This document shows, piece by piece, positions 35,365-42,468 of a stretch of DNA of 64,000 nucleotides; the first letter of the stretch is position 1; each line of letters begins with the position of its first letter. Where the stretch lies: positions 23,108-87,107 of the forward strand of contig JAFWMH010000056.1 of assembly GCA_017510785.1 (NCBI GenBank), read 5' to 3'. Made by a program: the position numbers and the translations under genes. This DNA is from Atopobiaceae bacterium. GTDB lineage: Bacteria; Actinomycetota; Coriobacteriia; Coriobacteriales; Atopobiaceae. The notes beneath the pieces are model-generated. The model searched no databases, was not told the DNA's origin, and saw only the letters and a program-made list of their open reading frames with translations.

Positions 35365-35381
35365 AAGTGTACATTCTGCCG
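35365..35381 (+). repeat. Left 17-bp terminal inverted repeat of the element
   Basis: AAGTGTACATTCTGCCG, exactly the reverse complement of 40960-40976. A 17-base match at the two ends of the element is unlikely by chance. Confidence 0.8.
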
Positions 35382-35535
35382 AGGGTCGGAAATCTTTTAT
35401 CAAAGAAACCGCAGCTCAGAGGGGGTATGCACAAAAGGGTTACAGTCGTATCTACACATGCCGCACACATAACAATGCGTTTACGCAGGTAGAGGCATGA
35501 ATATGGTTGCAATACGTATCTATGGAGAGTTTGTA

Positions 35536-35571
35536 GTCCCCACACTAGTCCCCACAAAAGTCCCCACACTG
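35536..35571 (+). repeat. Left arm-type repeats (three 12-base units)
   Basis: GTCCCCACACTA, GTCCCCACAAAA and GTCCCCACACTG lie head to tail. A similar triplet in the same orientation lies at 40815-40849 beside the integrase start. Paired direct triplets at both ends suit integrase or excisionase arm sites. Confidence 0.7.
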
Positions 35572-35655
35572 GCAAATTTGGGGTGCAAAAACCGGATTTG
35601 AGGCGGATTTACGCCTTATCGGTGGGTGGTTGAAGGTGCGATCGGGCGTCTCGCA

Positions 35656-35869
35656 ATCCAACCCACACACGTGCGGGTGATACCTTGTGGGTTTTCCTGA
35701 TGGCAGGAAAACCCACCAATCCAATCCACCTGCGTGTGGGCTGTACTGCCTTGTGCTGGTCGGTACACAGACCACTTGCAACCAACCCACACACGTGCGG
35801 GTGATACGCGTACTGACATGGTGGAGAATTCCTCCACTAAGACCCATCCCACACACGTGCGGGTGATAC
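35656..35869 (-). CRISPR. CRISPR-like mini-array (4 repeats, 3 spacers), type I-E-like repeat, no cas genes
   Basis: 28-base repeats at 35656-35683, 35719-35746 (degenerate, 20/28), 35780-35807 and 35842-35869, with a period of 61-63 bases. Spacers are 35, 33 and 34 bases. On the minus strand the repeat begins GTATCACCCGCACGTGTGTG. Its CCCGCAC and GTGTGGG arms pair with one G-U wobble, so the minus strand is the likely crRNA strand, and the shape resembles type I-E repeats. No cas gene is in the window. Spacer 1 is a near-perfect hairpin (13-base arms at 35687-35699 and 35704-35716), which is odd for a spacer. The array lies just inside the left arm-type repeats, so it seems carried by the element. 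Confidence 0.7.
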
Positions 35870-36121
35870 GCTTCTTTACCTGCAGCAACCTAGCATCTAT
35901 AGCCATTTTTACATCACTATCTCAACGCTATATCAAACACTCCCTCATCACCATACAACGCCACAGAATGTCCCACATCGGCCGCAAACGATAACAAACG
36001 ACTTGCAACCCATTCTAGAGACAAACACGCCTTAAACGGCCACACAGCGCGTTATACGGCATTTCCGCAGGTAGTACGTGGTGTTTTGGCGTCGAGGCAA
36101 TAACGTATCCCCCGTATATCC

Positions 36122-36153
36122 AAAAAAGCACCGGCCCTGCTCGGGACCGGTGT
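36122..36153 (-). terminator. Rho-independent terminator of the element's small-gene operon
   Basis: On the minus strand ACACCGGTCCCGAGCAGGGC continues to CCGGTGC and a run of six T. It lies about 80 bases after the stop at 36235. Confidence 0.85.
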
Positions 36154-36234
36154 TCAGACTGTAACTTTTGTCCGTGTCGGTTTTTCAGGAAATATAAATT
36201 TCTGGTGGTACGATGGTTTGGTCTAGGCGGTTTA

Positions 36235-36513
36235 TCAGCTGAAATGAATCCGTTCTGCCATAGTCGGGTGCTCCATTGCAACCTGCCGCAGTAGCGAACG
36301 TGCATACACCTTGGCCTTGCTCATCTCGTCCTTGGCATCCTCGGCGGACGTCGTTATACATCCGCTGTAGCGAGTCATGAGGAAAACTTGTCCCGCAATG
36401 TCGGCAACGGTTGTATCCTCGTTTGCCATCGCGCGGCGATATACCGTTTTTGTAATATCGTTTAAGTCGCGCCGCGCGGCCTTGGCCGCGAGTCGGTCTT
36501 TAGGCTTCAGCAT
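36235..36513 (-). CDS. Element protein of unknown function (small, Ala/Arg-rich)
   Basis: 92 residues from the ATG at 36513, preceded by CGGAGG and overlapping the upstream gene by 14 bases. It reads MLKPKDRLAAKAARRDLND, IAGQVFLMTRYSGC and VYARSLLRQVAMEHPTMAER: a charged, mostly helical protein with no recognised motif. It is the last gene before a strong terminator. The overlap with its neighbours suggests one operon of small element genes, perhaps for regulation or interference with a helper or competitor phage. That role is only a guess from location. Confidence 0.65.
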   Translation of the reverse strand: MLKPKDRLAAKAARRDLNDITKTVYRRAMANEDTTVADIAGQVFLMTRYSGCITTSAEDAKDEMSKAKVYARSLLRQVAMEHPTMAERIHFS

Positions 36514-36871
36514 CGGTTGAATCCTCCGGTTCATCATCGAACACGACGAACTTCCGCAGCGTGCTATTGTTCGCGCACAGCATTTCCAACGCCAAACGCG
36601 CACGTTGTCTCTCGTCCTTCGTGGGCCGTCGAGTATTCCTCATGGTGTCAATCCGCGAACGGGTATTCGCGAGTAGTATGCTAACCTCACGCTCGGTGAC
36701 TTCTTCACCCAACAGCGTGCGGCCAAAGACGAACGACGAAACGCGTCGGGCATCTACGTAACCTTGTGCTTTCGCCTCGTGCTTGTCGAGCCATGGTCGA
36801 TGTGTCATTTTATGCACGTCTGCTGGTTGACAGTACCCGACGTAACTCCGTTGCTTCTTCCTACTACTCAT
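36500..36871 (-). CDS. Element protein of unknown function
   Basis: 123 residues, with the start overlapping the stop of the previous gene (36868) by four bases, a translational coupling pattern. It reads MSSRKKQRSYVGYCQ, YVDARRVSSFVFGRTLLGEE, RSRIDTMRNTRRPTKDERQR and KFVVFDDEPEDSTDAEA: a basic first two-thirds and an acidic tail. No domain is recognised. The basic part could bind nucleic acid, but nothing specific supports this. Confidence 0.65.
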   Translation of the reverse strand: MSSRKKQRSYVGYCQPADVHKMTHRPWLDKHEAKAQGYVDARRVSSFVFGRTLLGEEVTEREVSILLANTRSRIDTMRNTRRPTKDERQRARLALEMLCANNSTLRKFVVFDDEPEDSTDAEA

Positions 36872-37338
36872 CGAACATCACCGTGGCGCTGCCGCCATGC
36901 ACGGTCGTAATACGGTCCCACCTCACGTGCGCTGCCGCGCGGGTGCCTTGTAATGATACAAGACTTTATCGGGCTAACTCCGCGCCTGCGTTGCTCTTCA
37001 TAACGCTCTTGCGCTGTTCGGGGCCGTACTTCATGAACGAAATGAATGGCGAGTGCGTGTTTGTCCACGGCTGCATCGATGTCCGGTAGCGCGGCGAGCT
37101 TCACGCTGCCGTTATCAGCCCGATAAGATGCGAGTCGAATGTCGTCGAGCAATTCACGTGCGAGTTGCGCGAGGTCCCTTATTGCGTCCTCTGGCCGCAT
37201 CCGCAGGTTCCACCATCCGCCATCGCCATAAGCATTCCAACTGTTTTCAACCAGATAGCCTTGGTCTTGAATCCGCTGATTCAAATTGTCAACAGGTCCT
37301 GGTCTGCTGCCACGTTGCAGATAATCATACGCTTCCAT
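36868..37338 (-). CDS. Element protein of unknown function (Trp/Asp-rich)
   Basis: 156 residues. The ATG follows GGAGC and begins 12 bases after the stop of the small HTH gene. It contains GYLVENSWNAYGDGGWWNLR, DAIRDLAQLARELLDDIRL and a basic C-terminus (RYEEQRRRG, RGSAREVGPYYDRAWRQRH). No family was recognised. It is second in the four-gene run 37518-36235. Confidence 0.65.
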   Translation of the reverse strand: MEAYDYLQRGSRPGPVDNLNQRIQDQGYLVENSWNAYGDGGWWNLRMRPEDAIRDLAQLARELLDDIRLASYRADNGSVKLAALPDIDAAVDKHALAIHFVHEVRPRTAQERYEEQRRRGVSPIKSCIITRHPRGSAREVGPYYDRAWRQRHGDVR

Positions 37339-37350
37339 GTTTGATGCTCC

Positions 37351-37518
37351 TTACTCCATTCCCAGCTTCAAAAGAAGATCCCGCTTGTCAATCCGCCAAT
37401 CGCCGAATCGAGGAACCCTTGTTGCCTTAACTTCACCTTCCCTGCACCAGCGCCTTACCGTTTGCGGCGAACGTCGTGCTAGTTCGGCTGCTTGTTCTAC
37501 CGTTATCGTCTTTGTCAA
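37351..37518 (-). CDS. Excisionase/MerR-type helix-turn-helix protein (55 aa)
   Basis: A short gene starting at TTG 37518, seven bases after AGGAGG, with stop TAA at 37351-37353. It reads MTKTITVEQAAELARRSPQT, VRRWCREGEVKATRVPRFGD, WRIDKRDLLLKLGME. This is the excisionase-family wHTH pattern: A-A-E-L-A, then V-R-R-W-C-R-E-G, then W-R-I beta wing. It heads the run of small element genes. A 17-bp dyad lies 39 bases upstream and may be its own operator. It probably acts as repressor, activator or directionality factor. Confidence 0.8.
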   Translation of the reverse strand: MTKTITVEQAAELARRSPQTVRRWCREGEVKATRVPRFGDWRIDKRDLLLKLGME

Positions 37519-37556
37519 CGCCTAACCTCCTTTGGCCTATATGTGCTATACCGTAT

Positions 37557-37573
37557 CAAAGTGTATCACTTTG
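37557..37573. promoter_or_regulatory. 17-bp dyad operator candidate
   Basis: CAAAGTG-TAT-CACTTTG is a perfect 7-bp inverted repeat located 39 bases upstream of the small HTH gene and downstream of the Rep-like gene's terminator. It is the natural control point for the small-gene operon. Confidence 0.5.
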
Positions 37574-37691
37574 TCACATGCTTTACAAGCATAACCGCAG
37601 TTGGGGCGGTCGTTCAGGCGGGCTATGGTGTGAGAGTCGAATATGGGGTATACTGTATATGCTATACAAGCTAACAGCTTGTGCCACGAAA

Positions 37692-37731
37692 GCAAAAGAG
37701 GGTACCCGAACATTGGGGTACCCTCTTTTGC
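37692..37731. terminator. Strong bidirectional terminator after the Rep-like gene
   Basis: GCAAAAGAGGGTACCC and GGGTACCCTCTTTTGC form a perfect 16-bp stem with an eight-base loop. A-rich and T-rich bases make it effective on both strands. It separates the Rep-like block from the small-gene operon. Confidence 0.92.
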
Positions 37732-37753
37732 GTTGCGTCGGTGTTGAATGTTA

Positions 37754-38737
37754 TTAGAACGGCCGATCCTCGGCATACAGCTGTGGCCCATCGTGCGTAT
37801 ACGTCGGGCTAATCTCTCCCGTGCTTACGTCTACCACTTGGCCCTGTTGAGCGGCGTTCATAAGCCTGCCGACTTGCTGCATCATATGATCCTCGCCGTC
37901 GTGAACCATCGTGGCGGCTAATGTTTGCTCCATCTCTTCGTAGTCGTATCCCTTGCGTGCGAGGGTATCGGCCTTGTTCCGCACCTTCATCTGTTGAGAG
38001 GCGTCGAGCATGTCCATTGGCGTTTGAGTCGTGAGCGTTGCATTTGAATTTTCCGACGGCCCATAGTCTATAGAAGATACTATCCTCTCACTACCATCAT
38101 TACCATTACTATGTGCATTACTATATACAGGCAACTCCCCGAGTGATTTCAACGTTTCCGCAGGTAGACGGCCTGTTTGGTCGAAACTAGTCATTGACTG
38201 GTCAACGACTGGTTGGGTAACTGGTTCATCACTAGTTGGGCAACTAGTTGGGTAACTAGTCGTAGCCTCACTAGTCGGGTGACTAGTCATCGCGTAACTA
38301 GTAGATGCACTAGTTACCGCACTAGTAGATGCACTGGTTACCGTACTAGTTGCATCCTGCCTGAACTGGCTTGCTGCTCCACGTCGCATGCTGTCGAGGT
38401 GTGGAAGCGTTCCGAGGTATGCTCCTTCGATGCTCTTTGGCACCGTCTCACGCTCTCCCGTCCAGACGTACCTCACGATTGCACCCGCCAGCGAGTCGAA
38501 CGATCCCTTGGTCGAACAGCTCAAGAGAACGTCGGTGCAGTCGAGCTTCGCATATGAAATGAATGCATCCGGTTTCGGTGCTTGCCACTGCTTACATGCC
38601 ATCGCTAGCACGTCCTCGTGGTAAACTGAATCGGGCTGCAATACGATTCGAAAAGAGGTTTCACGGATTTGGCCCATTGCCCGTCGAGGTGCTGCAACAC
38701 CTCGGTGGGCGTTCTTGTATTCATCATCGAGCTTCAC
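37754..38737 (-). CDS. Putative replication initiator of the element, with iterons inside its gene
   Basis: 327 residues. The GTG start directly follows the stop of the HTH gene upstream, so translation is probably coupled. The N-terminal 120 residues contain SFRIVLQPDSVYHEDVLAMA and GSFDSLAGAIVRYVWTGE and match no family I recognise. Residues about 129-184 are very Ser/Thr-rich (SASTSAVTSASTSYAMTSHP). The DNA for this stretch carries 14 phased ACT(A/G)GT sites. The C-terminus is polar (MDMLDASQQMKVRNKADTLA, MMQQVGRLMNAAQQGQVVDV). An origin embedded in the initiator gene is known for lambda O. By that analogy, and by position after a xis-type gene, I infer a Rep protein. Homology support is lacking. 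Confidence 0.6.
   Translation of the reverse strand: MKLDDEYKNAHRGVAAPRRAMGQIRETSFRIVLQPDSVYHEDVLAMACKQWQAPKPDAFISYAKLDCTDVLLSCSTKGSFDSLAGAIVRYVWTGERETVPKSIEGAYLGTLPHLDSMRRGAASQFRQDATSTVTSASTSAVTSASTSYAMTSHPTSEATTSYPTSCPTSDEPVTQPVVDQSMTSFDQTGRLPAETLKSLGELPVYSNAHSNGNDGSERIVSSIDYGPSENSNATLTTQTPMDMLDASQQMKVRNKADTLARKGYDYEEMEQTLAATMVHDGEDHMMQQVGRLMNAAQQGQVVDVSTGEISPTYTHDGPQLYAEDRPF
38186..38350. repeat. Iteron array, probable element origin of replication
   Basis: Fourteen hexamers ACTAGT (10) or ACTGGT (4) start at 38186, 38197, 38208, 38220, 38231, 38243, 38255, 38270, 38282, 38297, 38309, 38321, 38333 and 38345. Steps are 11, 12 or 15 bases. Several steps of 11 are not multiples of three, so the spacing is set by the DNA helix and not by codons. 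About 0.04 ACTAGT would be expected in 165 bases by chance. ACTAGT is self-complementary, so a symmetric binding protein is likely. Confidence 0.85.
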
Positions 38738-39004
38738 CTACATGGACAGTCCGAGCTGCTCAAGAAGATCGTCGCGACGTACACGCCACGTGTTACCGAC
38801 GTGAACGGCTGGCAACTCTCCGCTTCGGCACAAAGTCCGAACGAACGGTTGTGACCAACCGCCGAGGCGTGCCGTCGTTGCCACGTCGATAAGCAGGGGA
38901 AGACTCTCCGGTAAGGTCGAGATACCTTGCTCCTTCCTGTACTTGCCGTGCTTCGTCCTCGCGTTCTTCTTCTCGGTCACTTGCGTTTCTTTCGTCTCGT
39001 TCAT
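38738..39004 (-). CDS. Excisionase-type helix-turn-helix protein
   Basis: 88 residues from the ATG at 39004, preceded by AAAGG; a GTG seven codons earlier is possible. A Lys/Glu-rich N-terminus (TKETQVTEKKNARTKHGKYR) is followed by a wHTH of the excisionase family: LIDVATTARLGGWSQPFVRT, LCRSGELPAVHVGNTWRVRR. The stop abuts the GTG of the Rep-like gene. It is the first gene downstream of the integrase and its terminator, a usual place for a directionality factor, though it could equally control rep expression. Confidence 0.75.
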   Translation of the reverse strand: MNETKETQVTEKKNARTKHGKYRKEQGISTLPESLPLLIDVATTARLGGWSQPFVRTLCRSGELPAVHVGNTWRVRRDDLLEQLGLSM

Positions 39005-39375
39005 TTGTCTTTGCCTTTCACTCACTGCCTAAATTCGTTCCTCAACATCAAATATTTACGGTTCGTCGTGCATCTGCATCGCCTCCGTTTCGTCCGTGTC
39101 GCTTTACAGCTGCAACACTAGTGCATCTCGGACAAATCGCTACCATCGAATTAGGATGATAACACCGCCTCCACAATTCAAACGCCCGTTCGGTAAAAGG
39201 TTGAACAAATGGCAACGTGGCATGAGCGGCCACACGTTGCCGTATATGGCCGTGTGTGATGCTATGCGTGTATATGCCCACATACACGGCAAACGCCTGT
39301 TAAACGGCATCCTGTCGCTTGATAAAGGGTCAATGGGGAAGTGAGGTGTTACGGCGAATTGTGGCTACACAATAA
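39005..39375. other. Element non-coding region between the HTH gene and the integrase
   Basis: No convincing gene is seen. Short related motifs occur (GCCGTATATGGCCGTGTGTG at about 39238 and CACATACACGGC near 39280). It should hold the promoter for the HTH-Rep block, but no clear -35/-10 pair was fixed. Confidence 0.5.
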
Positions 39376-39398
39376 AGGGGTATCACGTGGATACCCCT
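39376..39398 (-). terminator. Integrase gene terminator
   Basis: AGGGGTATC at 39376-39384 and GATACCCCT at 39390-39398 form a perfect 9-bp stem. On the minus strand TTTATT follows. It lies 27 bases after the integrase stop. Confidence 0.75.
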
Positions 39399-39424
39399 AC
39401 GATACAAACGATTATGTTGTCGAG

Positions 39425-40798
39425 CTACCCCTCGGTTCCCGTCCTCGGAAGGTCGAGAACGTCGGCCTCGAGCTTTACTTTTTGAGTCGGTGTAAGCCAC
39501 TCTCCGGCCCTCGTAACGGCCACGTCCATGAGATCCTGGTCGTGCGTCCCATAAGATCCGGTGATTCCCTTGCGACTATGCCCCATACAATCCGCAAGTA
39601 CCTCGGCGTTTGCAGAAACCCCGTTGCCGCCGCTTAAAGCATCCTTAAAGGTATGGCGAAGCTTGTGAAGGGAAACCACCTGTCCAGTCTTACCACGAAC
39701 GTCGAGCACCTCGGCCAGTGCCTTAAACTTCCTTCCCAACGTGGTCGTGTTCATGAAGCCACCATCCGCATTGCCGACAATGAACAGTTCATCAAACTTT
39801 ATCGTGATGTTGTCGCGCTCTGCCAGCTTCGCCGCCTTGTGGCGTTTGAGAATGTCGAGGACGCAATCATCGAGCCACAGCGTTCTTGCGCCGCTTACAC
39901 TCTTCGGGTCTTTCAGGTAGCATCCACCTATGCCTACGCCGATGCTCTGGCTTACTGTAAGGTGGCGTGTGTCGAGGTCAACGTCCTTCCATTGCAAGGC
40001 GCATATCTCTCCACAGCGTAGCCCGCAATGCAGCGCCAACGCCGCCGCCGCTACCGTGTCCGATGCTTCCAACTCAATAAGCTTGCCCGTGAGCTTTTGC
40101 GCGGCTGCTTGGTCGAGCGCGTTGTTCTCGTGCTTGCCTAGAGTCGGGGTCTTGAGGCTTCCCATTACGTTCCGTTGGACGAATCCGCAGGTTGTCGCAT
40201 AGGTCAACGCCTGCCGACAAACCACATGCGCCTTGCGCATCCGCGAGAGCGAGTTGTTGTTCAGCATCATCTTTTCTTCCCAATTGATTACCTGCTGCGT
40301 CGTGAGGTTGGCTATCGCAACCGTAGGGAAGTACCTCTCCACGTAACTCTGTGTTGCCCGCAGGTCGCGGATCGTGCTGCGTGTGACTGCCCTCTCTCCG
40401 CCGGGTAGCATTTGGCTTGCATCCCAATCGGCGCTCTTTGACAATGCCTCCCGCCTGTCTACGTATGCCCTCACCAGCTCCGCCATCGTCTGCCGTCCAC
40501 CATCGGGCGTGTTCATTTCATCTTCTATCGACTCGCGCCATTTGCTCAACGCCTCGTTGATTGCGGCCTCCTGCCTCTTGGCTCCGCGAACCCTGTCAAC
40601 TATCAACACCTTGCTTACCTCGCGCCTTACCTGCCGCCTCTTTTGCTTTGCCGTGCGAGTGTCCTCGCCATCGGCGGGCCTGGGCACAAAGTCGCGGTTG
40701 TCCGTGTAATACCGCGCAACGCACTTCACCTTTATAACGGCCTTGCCGTCTACCGTTGCCTCCGTCGTGCTCTTCACCCTGCATTCCCGTACCTTCAT
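39425..40798 (-). CDS. int: Tyrosine recombinase/phage-type integrase
   Basis: 457 residues. AAAGGAG precedes the ATG. The basic N-terminus (residues 1-90) suits arm binding; a core-binding helical domain follows (TRSTIRDLRATQSYVERYFP, SLSRMRKAHVVCRQALTYAT). The catalytic domain has the first Arg in ALHCGLRCGEICALQW, HKLRHTF (H-x-x-R), MGHSRKGITGSYGTHD with the second His and the nucleophilic Tyr. All catalytic residues are present. It should integrate and excise the element. Three GTCCCCACA-type repeats lie directly upstream of its start, overlapping its promoter region, so integrase or excisionase binding could also autoregulate it. Confidence 0.95.
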   Translation of the reverse strand: MKVRECRVKSTTEATVDGKAVIKVKCVARYYTDNRDFVPRPADGEDTRTAKQKRRQVRREVSKVLIVDRVRGAKRQEAAINEALSKWRESIEDEMNTPDGGRQTMAELVRAYVDRREALSKSADWDASQMLPGGERAVTRSTIRDLRATQSYVERYFPTVAIANLTTQQVINWEEKMMLNNNSLSRMRKAHVVCRQALTYATTCGFVQRNVMGSLKTPTLGKHENNALDQAAAQKLTGKLIELEASDTVAAAALALHCGLRCGEICALQWKDVDLDTRHLTVSQSIGVGIGGCYLKDPKSVSGARTLWLDDCVLDILKRHKAAKLAERDNITIKFDELFIVGNADGGFMNTTTLGRKFKALAEVLDVRGKTGQVVSLHKLRHTFKDALSGGNGVSANAEVLADCMGHSRKGITGSYGTHDQDLMDVAVTRAGEWLTPTQKVKLEADVLDLPRTGTEG

Positions 40799-40814
40799 GG
40801 TGTTCTCCTTTCAC

Positions 40815-40849
40815 GTCCCCACAGTAGGCCCCAACTTGGCCCCACACCG
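40815..40849 (+). repeat. Right arm-type repeats
   Basis: GTCCCCACAGTA, GGCCCCAACTTG and GGCCCCACACCG start at 40815, 40827 and 40838, in the same orientation as the triplet at 35536-35571. Confidence 0.6.
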
Positions 40850-40959
40850 TTAGCATAGCCCATTTCGCGGGTATCGCAAACACCCCTTTTACCTGCGTGT
40901 TTGTCGGCTTTTTCGGGGTTTACCTGCACGTTTGTGGCGTCGTAGTTACAAAAGCGATA

Positions 40960-40976
40960 CGGCAGAATGTACACTT
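40960..40976 (-). repeat. Right 17-bp terminal inverted repeat of the element
   Basis: CGGCAGAATGTACACTT, the exact reverse complement of 35365-35381. Confidence 0.8.
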
Positions 40977-41325
40977 GAAAACCGGAGCGTTGTGATTGCG
41001 GCCGAAAGCCTGTGTTGAGGTTGGTGGGTGGAACGGTGGAACGCAGATAAACGAGCGCCTTACGGGAAAAGGATGCGCGGCCTACCTTAAAGCAGGATTA
41101 CTCCTAAAACGGAAGGGTACTGCAAACGAGTAGGGCTGACACCACCATGAGGAATGGATGCCAACCCTGCTTGCCCCGCACTAGAGATTGCCTCGTCACT
41201 TGGTGCCGATAATTGCGCGCACTGTACTGGCAATCGCCCGCACCTAAATCTGCCCTTGGCCTCTGCTCGTTCGGCACTGGTAATCACCCATGCCCGGCAC
41301 TAGCGCTTGGCCATGCTGCTGTTTG
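40977..41325. other. Gap between the element and arcB without a recognised gene
   Basis: Only short variants of an ACTGGCAATCGCCCGCAC-like motif are seen (about 41227 and 41276). No gene, tRNA or strong terminator was found. Confidence 0.5.
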
Positions 41326-42318
41326 CTACTTCAGTGTTGCGTACATCACGGCTTTAATTGAATGCATACGATTCTCTGCTTCGTCAAACACCACCGAGCG
41401 GGAGGACTCGAAGACTTCATCGGTTACTTCCATCTCTTCGATGCCGAACTTCTCGGCGATTTCGGCGCCAATAGTGGTTTTCGTGTCGTGGAAGCTCGGC
41501 AAACAGTGCAGGAAGATGGCGTCATCGGCGGCGGCATCCATAACGGCCACGTTCACCTGATACGGCGAGAGCAGGCGGATACGCTCGGCCCAGAGCTCTG
41601 CGGGCTCGCCCATGGAAACCCAGATGTCGGTGTATATAACGTTGGCATTTGCCGCGCCTTCCTCAACGGAGTCGGTGAGCGTTACCGAACCGCCCGTCTC
41701 GGCGGCAATTGCGCGGCACGTATCTACGAGCCATACCTCGGGCATGTTTTCGGCCGGACCGCACGCGCAGAAATGCATGCCCAGCTTCACGCACACCACC
41801 ATGAGAGAGTTTGCCACGTTGTTGCGTGCGTCCCCGAAGAACGTGAGCTTGAGTCCGGCGAGACGGCCGAGCTTCTCTCGTACGGTGAGCATGTCGGCAA
41901 TCATCTGGGTGGGATGGAACTCGGTTGTAAGGCCATTCCACACGGGGACGCCGGCCTTTTCGGCCAGCTCCTCTACGATGGCTTGGTCGAAGCCACGATA
42001 CTCGATGCCGTCGAACATGCGGCCCAACACGCGCGCTGTGTCCTCGATGGATTCCTTGTTTCCCATTTGCGAGCTACCGGGATCGAGATACGTTACGCCC
42101 ATGCCCAAGTCGTGTCCCGCGACTTCAAACGAGCAGCGCGTGCGCGTGGAGGTCTTCTCGAAAAGAAGCACTATGTTCTTTCCTTCGAGGTGGCGGTGAG
42201 GTACGCCGGCTCGTTTAAGACGCTTGAAGTCCGCCGAAAGGTCGATGAGATACTCGATTTCGGCCGAAGAAAAGTCCAGCAGCTTAAGGAAGCTGCGACC
42301 GCTGAGGTTCACACCCAT
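41326..42318 (-). CDS. arcB: Ornithine carbamoyltransferase
   Basis: 330 residues, with AAAGGAC before the ATG. Carbamoyl-phosphate site [14 protein letters not shown] near residue 57, [13 protein letters not shown] near 140, [10 protein letters not shown], and the ornithine/HCLP loop [10 protein letters not shown] near 270 are all intact. It converts citrulline and phosphate to ornithine and carbamoyl phosphate in the arginine deiminase pathway, or runs the reverse anabolic reaction. The catabolic role is inferred from nearby arcA, though the two are convergent and separated by the integrated element. Symbol argF would be equally defensible without context. Confidence 0.95.
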   Translation of the reverse strand: MGVNLSGRSFLKLLDFSSAEIEYLIDLSADFKRLKRAGVPHRHLEGKNIVLLFEKTSTRTRCSFEVAGHDLGMGVTYLDPGSSQMGNKESIEDTARVLGRMFDGIEYRGFDQAIVEELAEKAGVPVWNGLTTEFHPTQMIADMLTVREKLGRLAGLKLTFFGDARNNVANSLMVVCVKLGMHFCACGPAENMPEVWLVDTCRAIAAETGGSVTLTDSVEEGAANANVIYTDIWVSMGEPAELWAERIRLLSPYQVNVAVMDAAADDAIFLHCLPSFHDTKTTIGAEIAEKFGIEEMEVTDEVFESSRSVVFDEAENRMHSIKAVMYATLK

Positions 42319-42468
42319 GGTTTTGTCCTTTCGTTGGCAACGAACGTCTACTTTACTACACGTGGCGCTTGTTTACTACCCGACGCGATGTATCGTTTGC
42401 ACTGGACGGCCCAGATGGTTTTGCGTCCATCGGTTGCGGCACGGTTCGGCGGCAAAAGTGGCGCAGAT

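Larger units (their letters stand above)
35365..40976. mobile_element. Compact integrated element (satellite- or mini-ICE-like) with integrase, Rep-like gene and CRISPR-like array
   Basis: About 5.6 kb between arcA and arcB. It contains a tyrosine integrase (39425-40798), two HTH/excisionase-type proteins, a Rep-like gene with internal iterons, three small overlapping genes of unknown function and a CRISPR-like mini-array, with genes all on the minus strand. The ends are proposed from a 17-bp inverted repeat (35365-35381 and 40960-40976) and, just inside, matching GTCCCCACA-type repeats. No capsid, terminase, portal, relaxase or conjugation gene is seen, so it is too small for a self-transmissible phage or ICE. 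No attachment core with a clear direct repeat or tRNA target was found, so the exact ends are uncertain by 100-200 bases. Confidence 0.75.

Noticed and set aside
35545..35906. Minus-strand open frames with repeated ITRTCVGW peptides
   Set aside because: The peptide repeat is simply the CRISPR-like repeat translated; there is no ribosome site or other protein feature.
39048..39344. Short open frames on both strands between the element's HTH gene and the integrase
   Set aside because: No ribosome site and no protein-like pattern; likely chance frames in a regulatory gap.
35365..40976. The 17-bp inverted repeats as ends of an insertion sequence
   Set aside because: No transposase or transposase fragment lies between them; the only recombinase is a tyrosine integrase.
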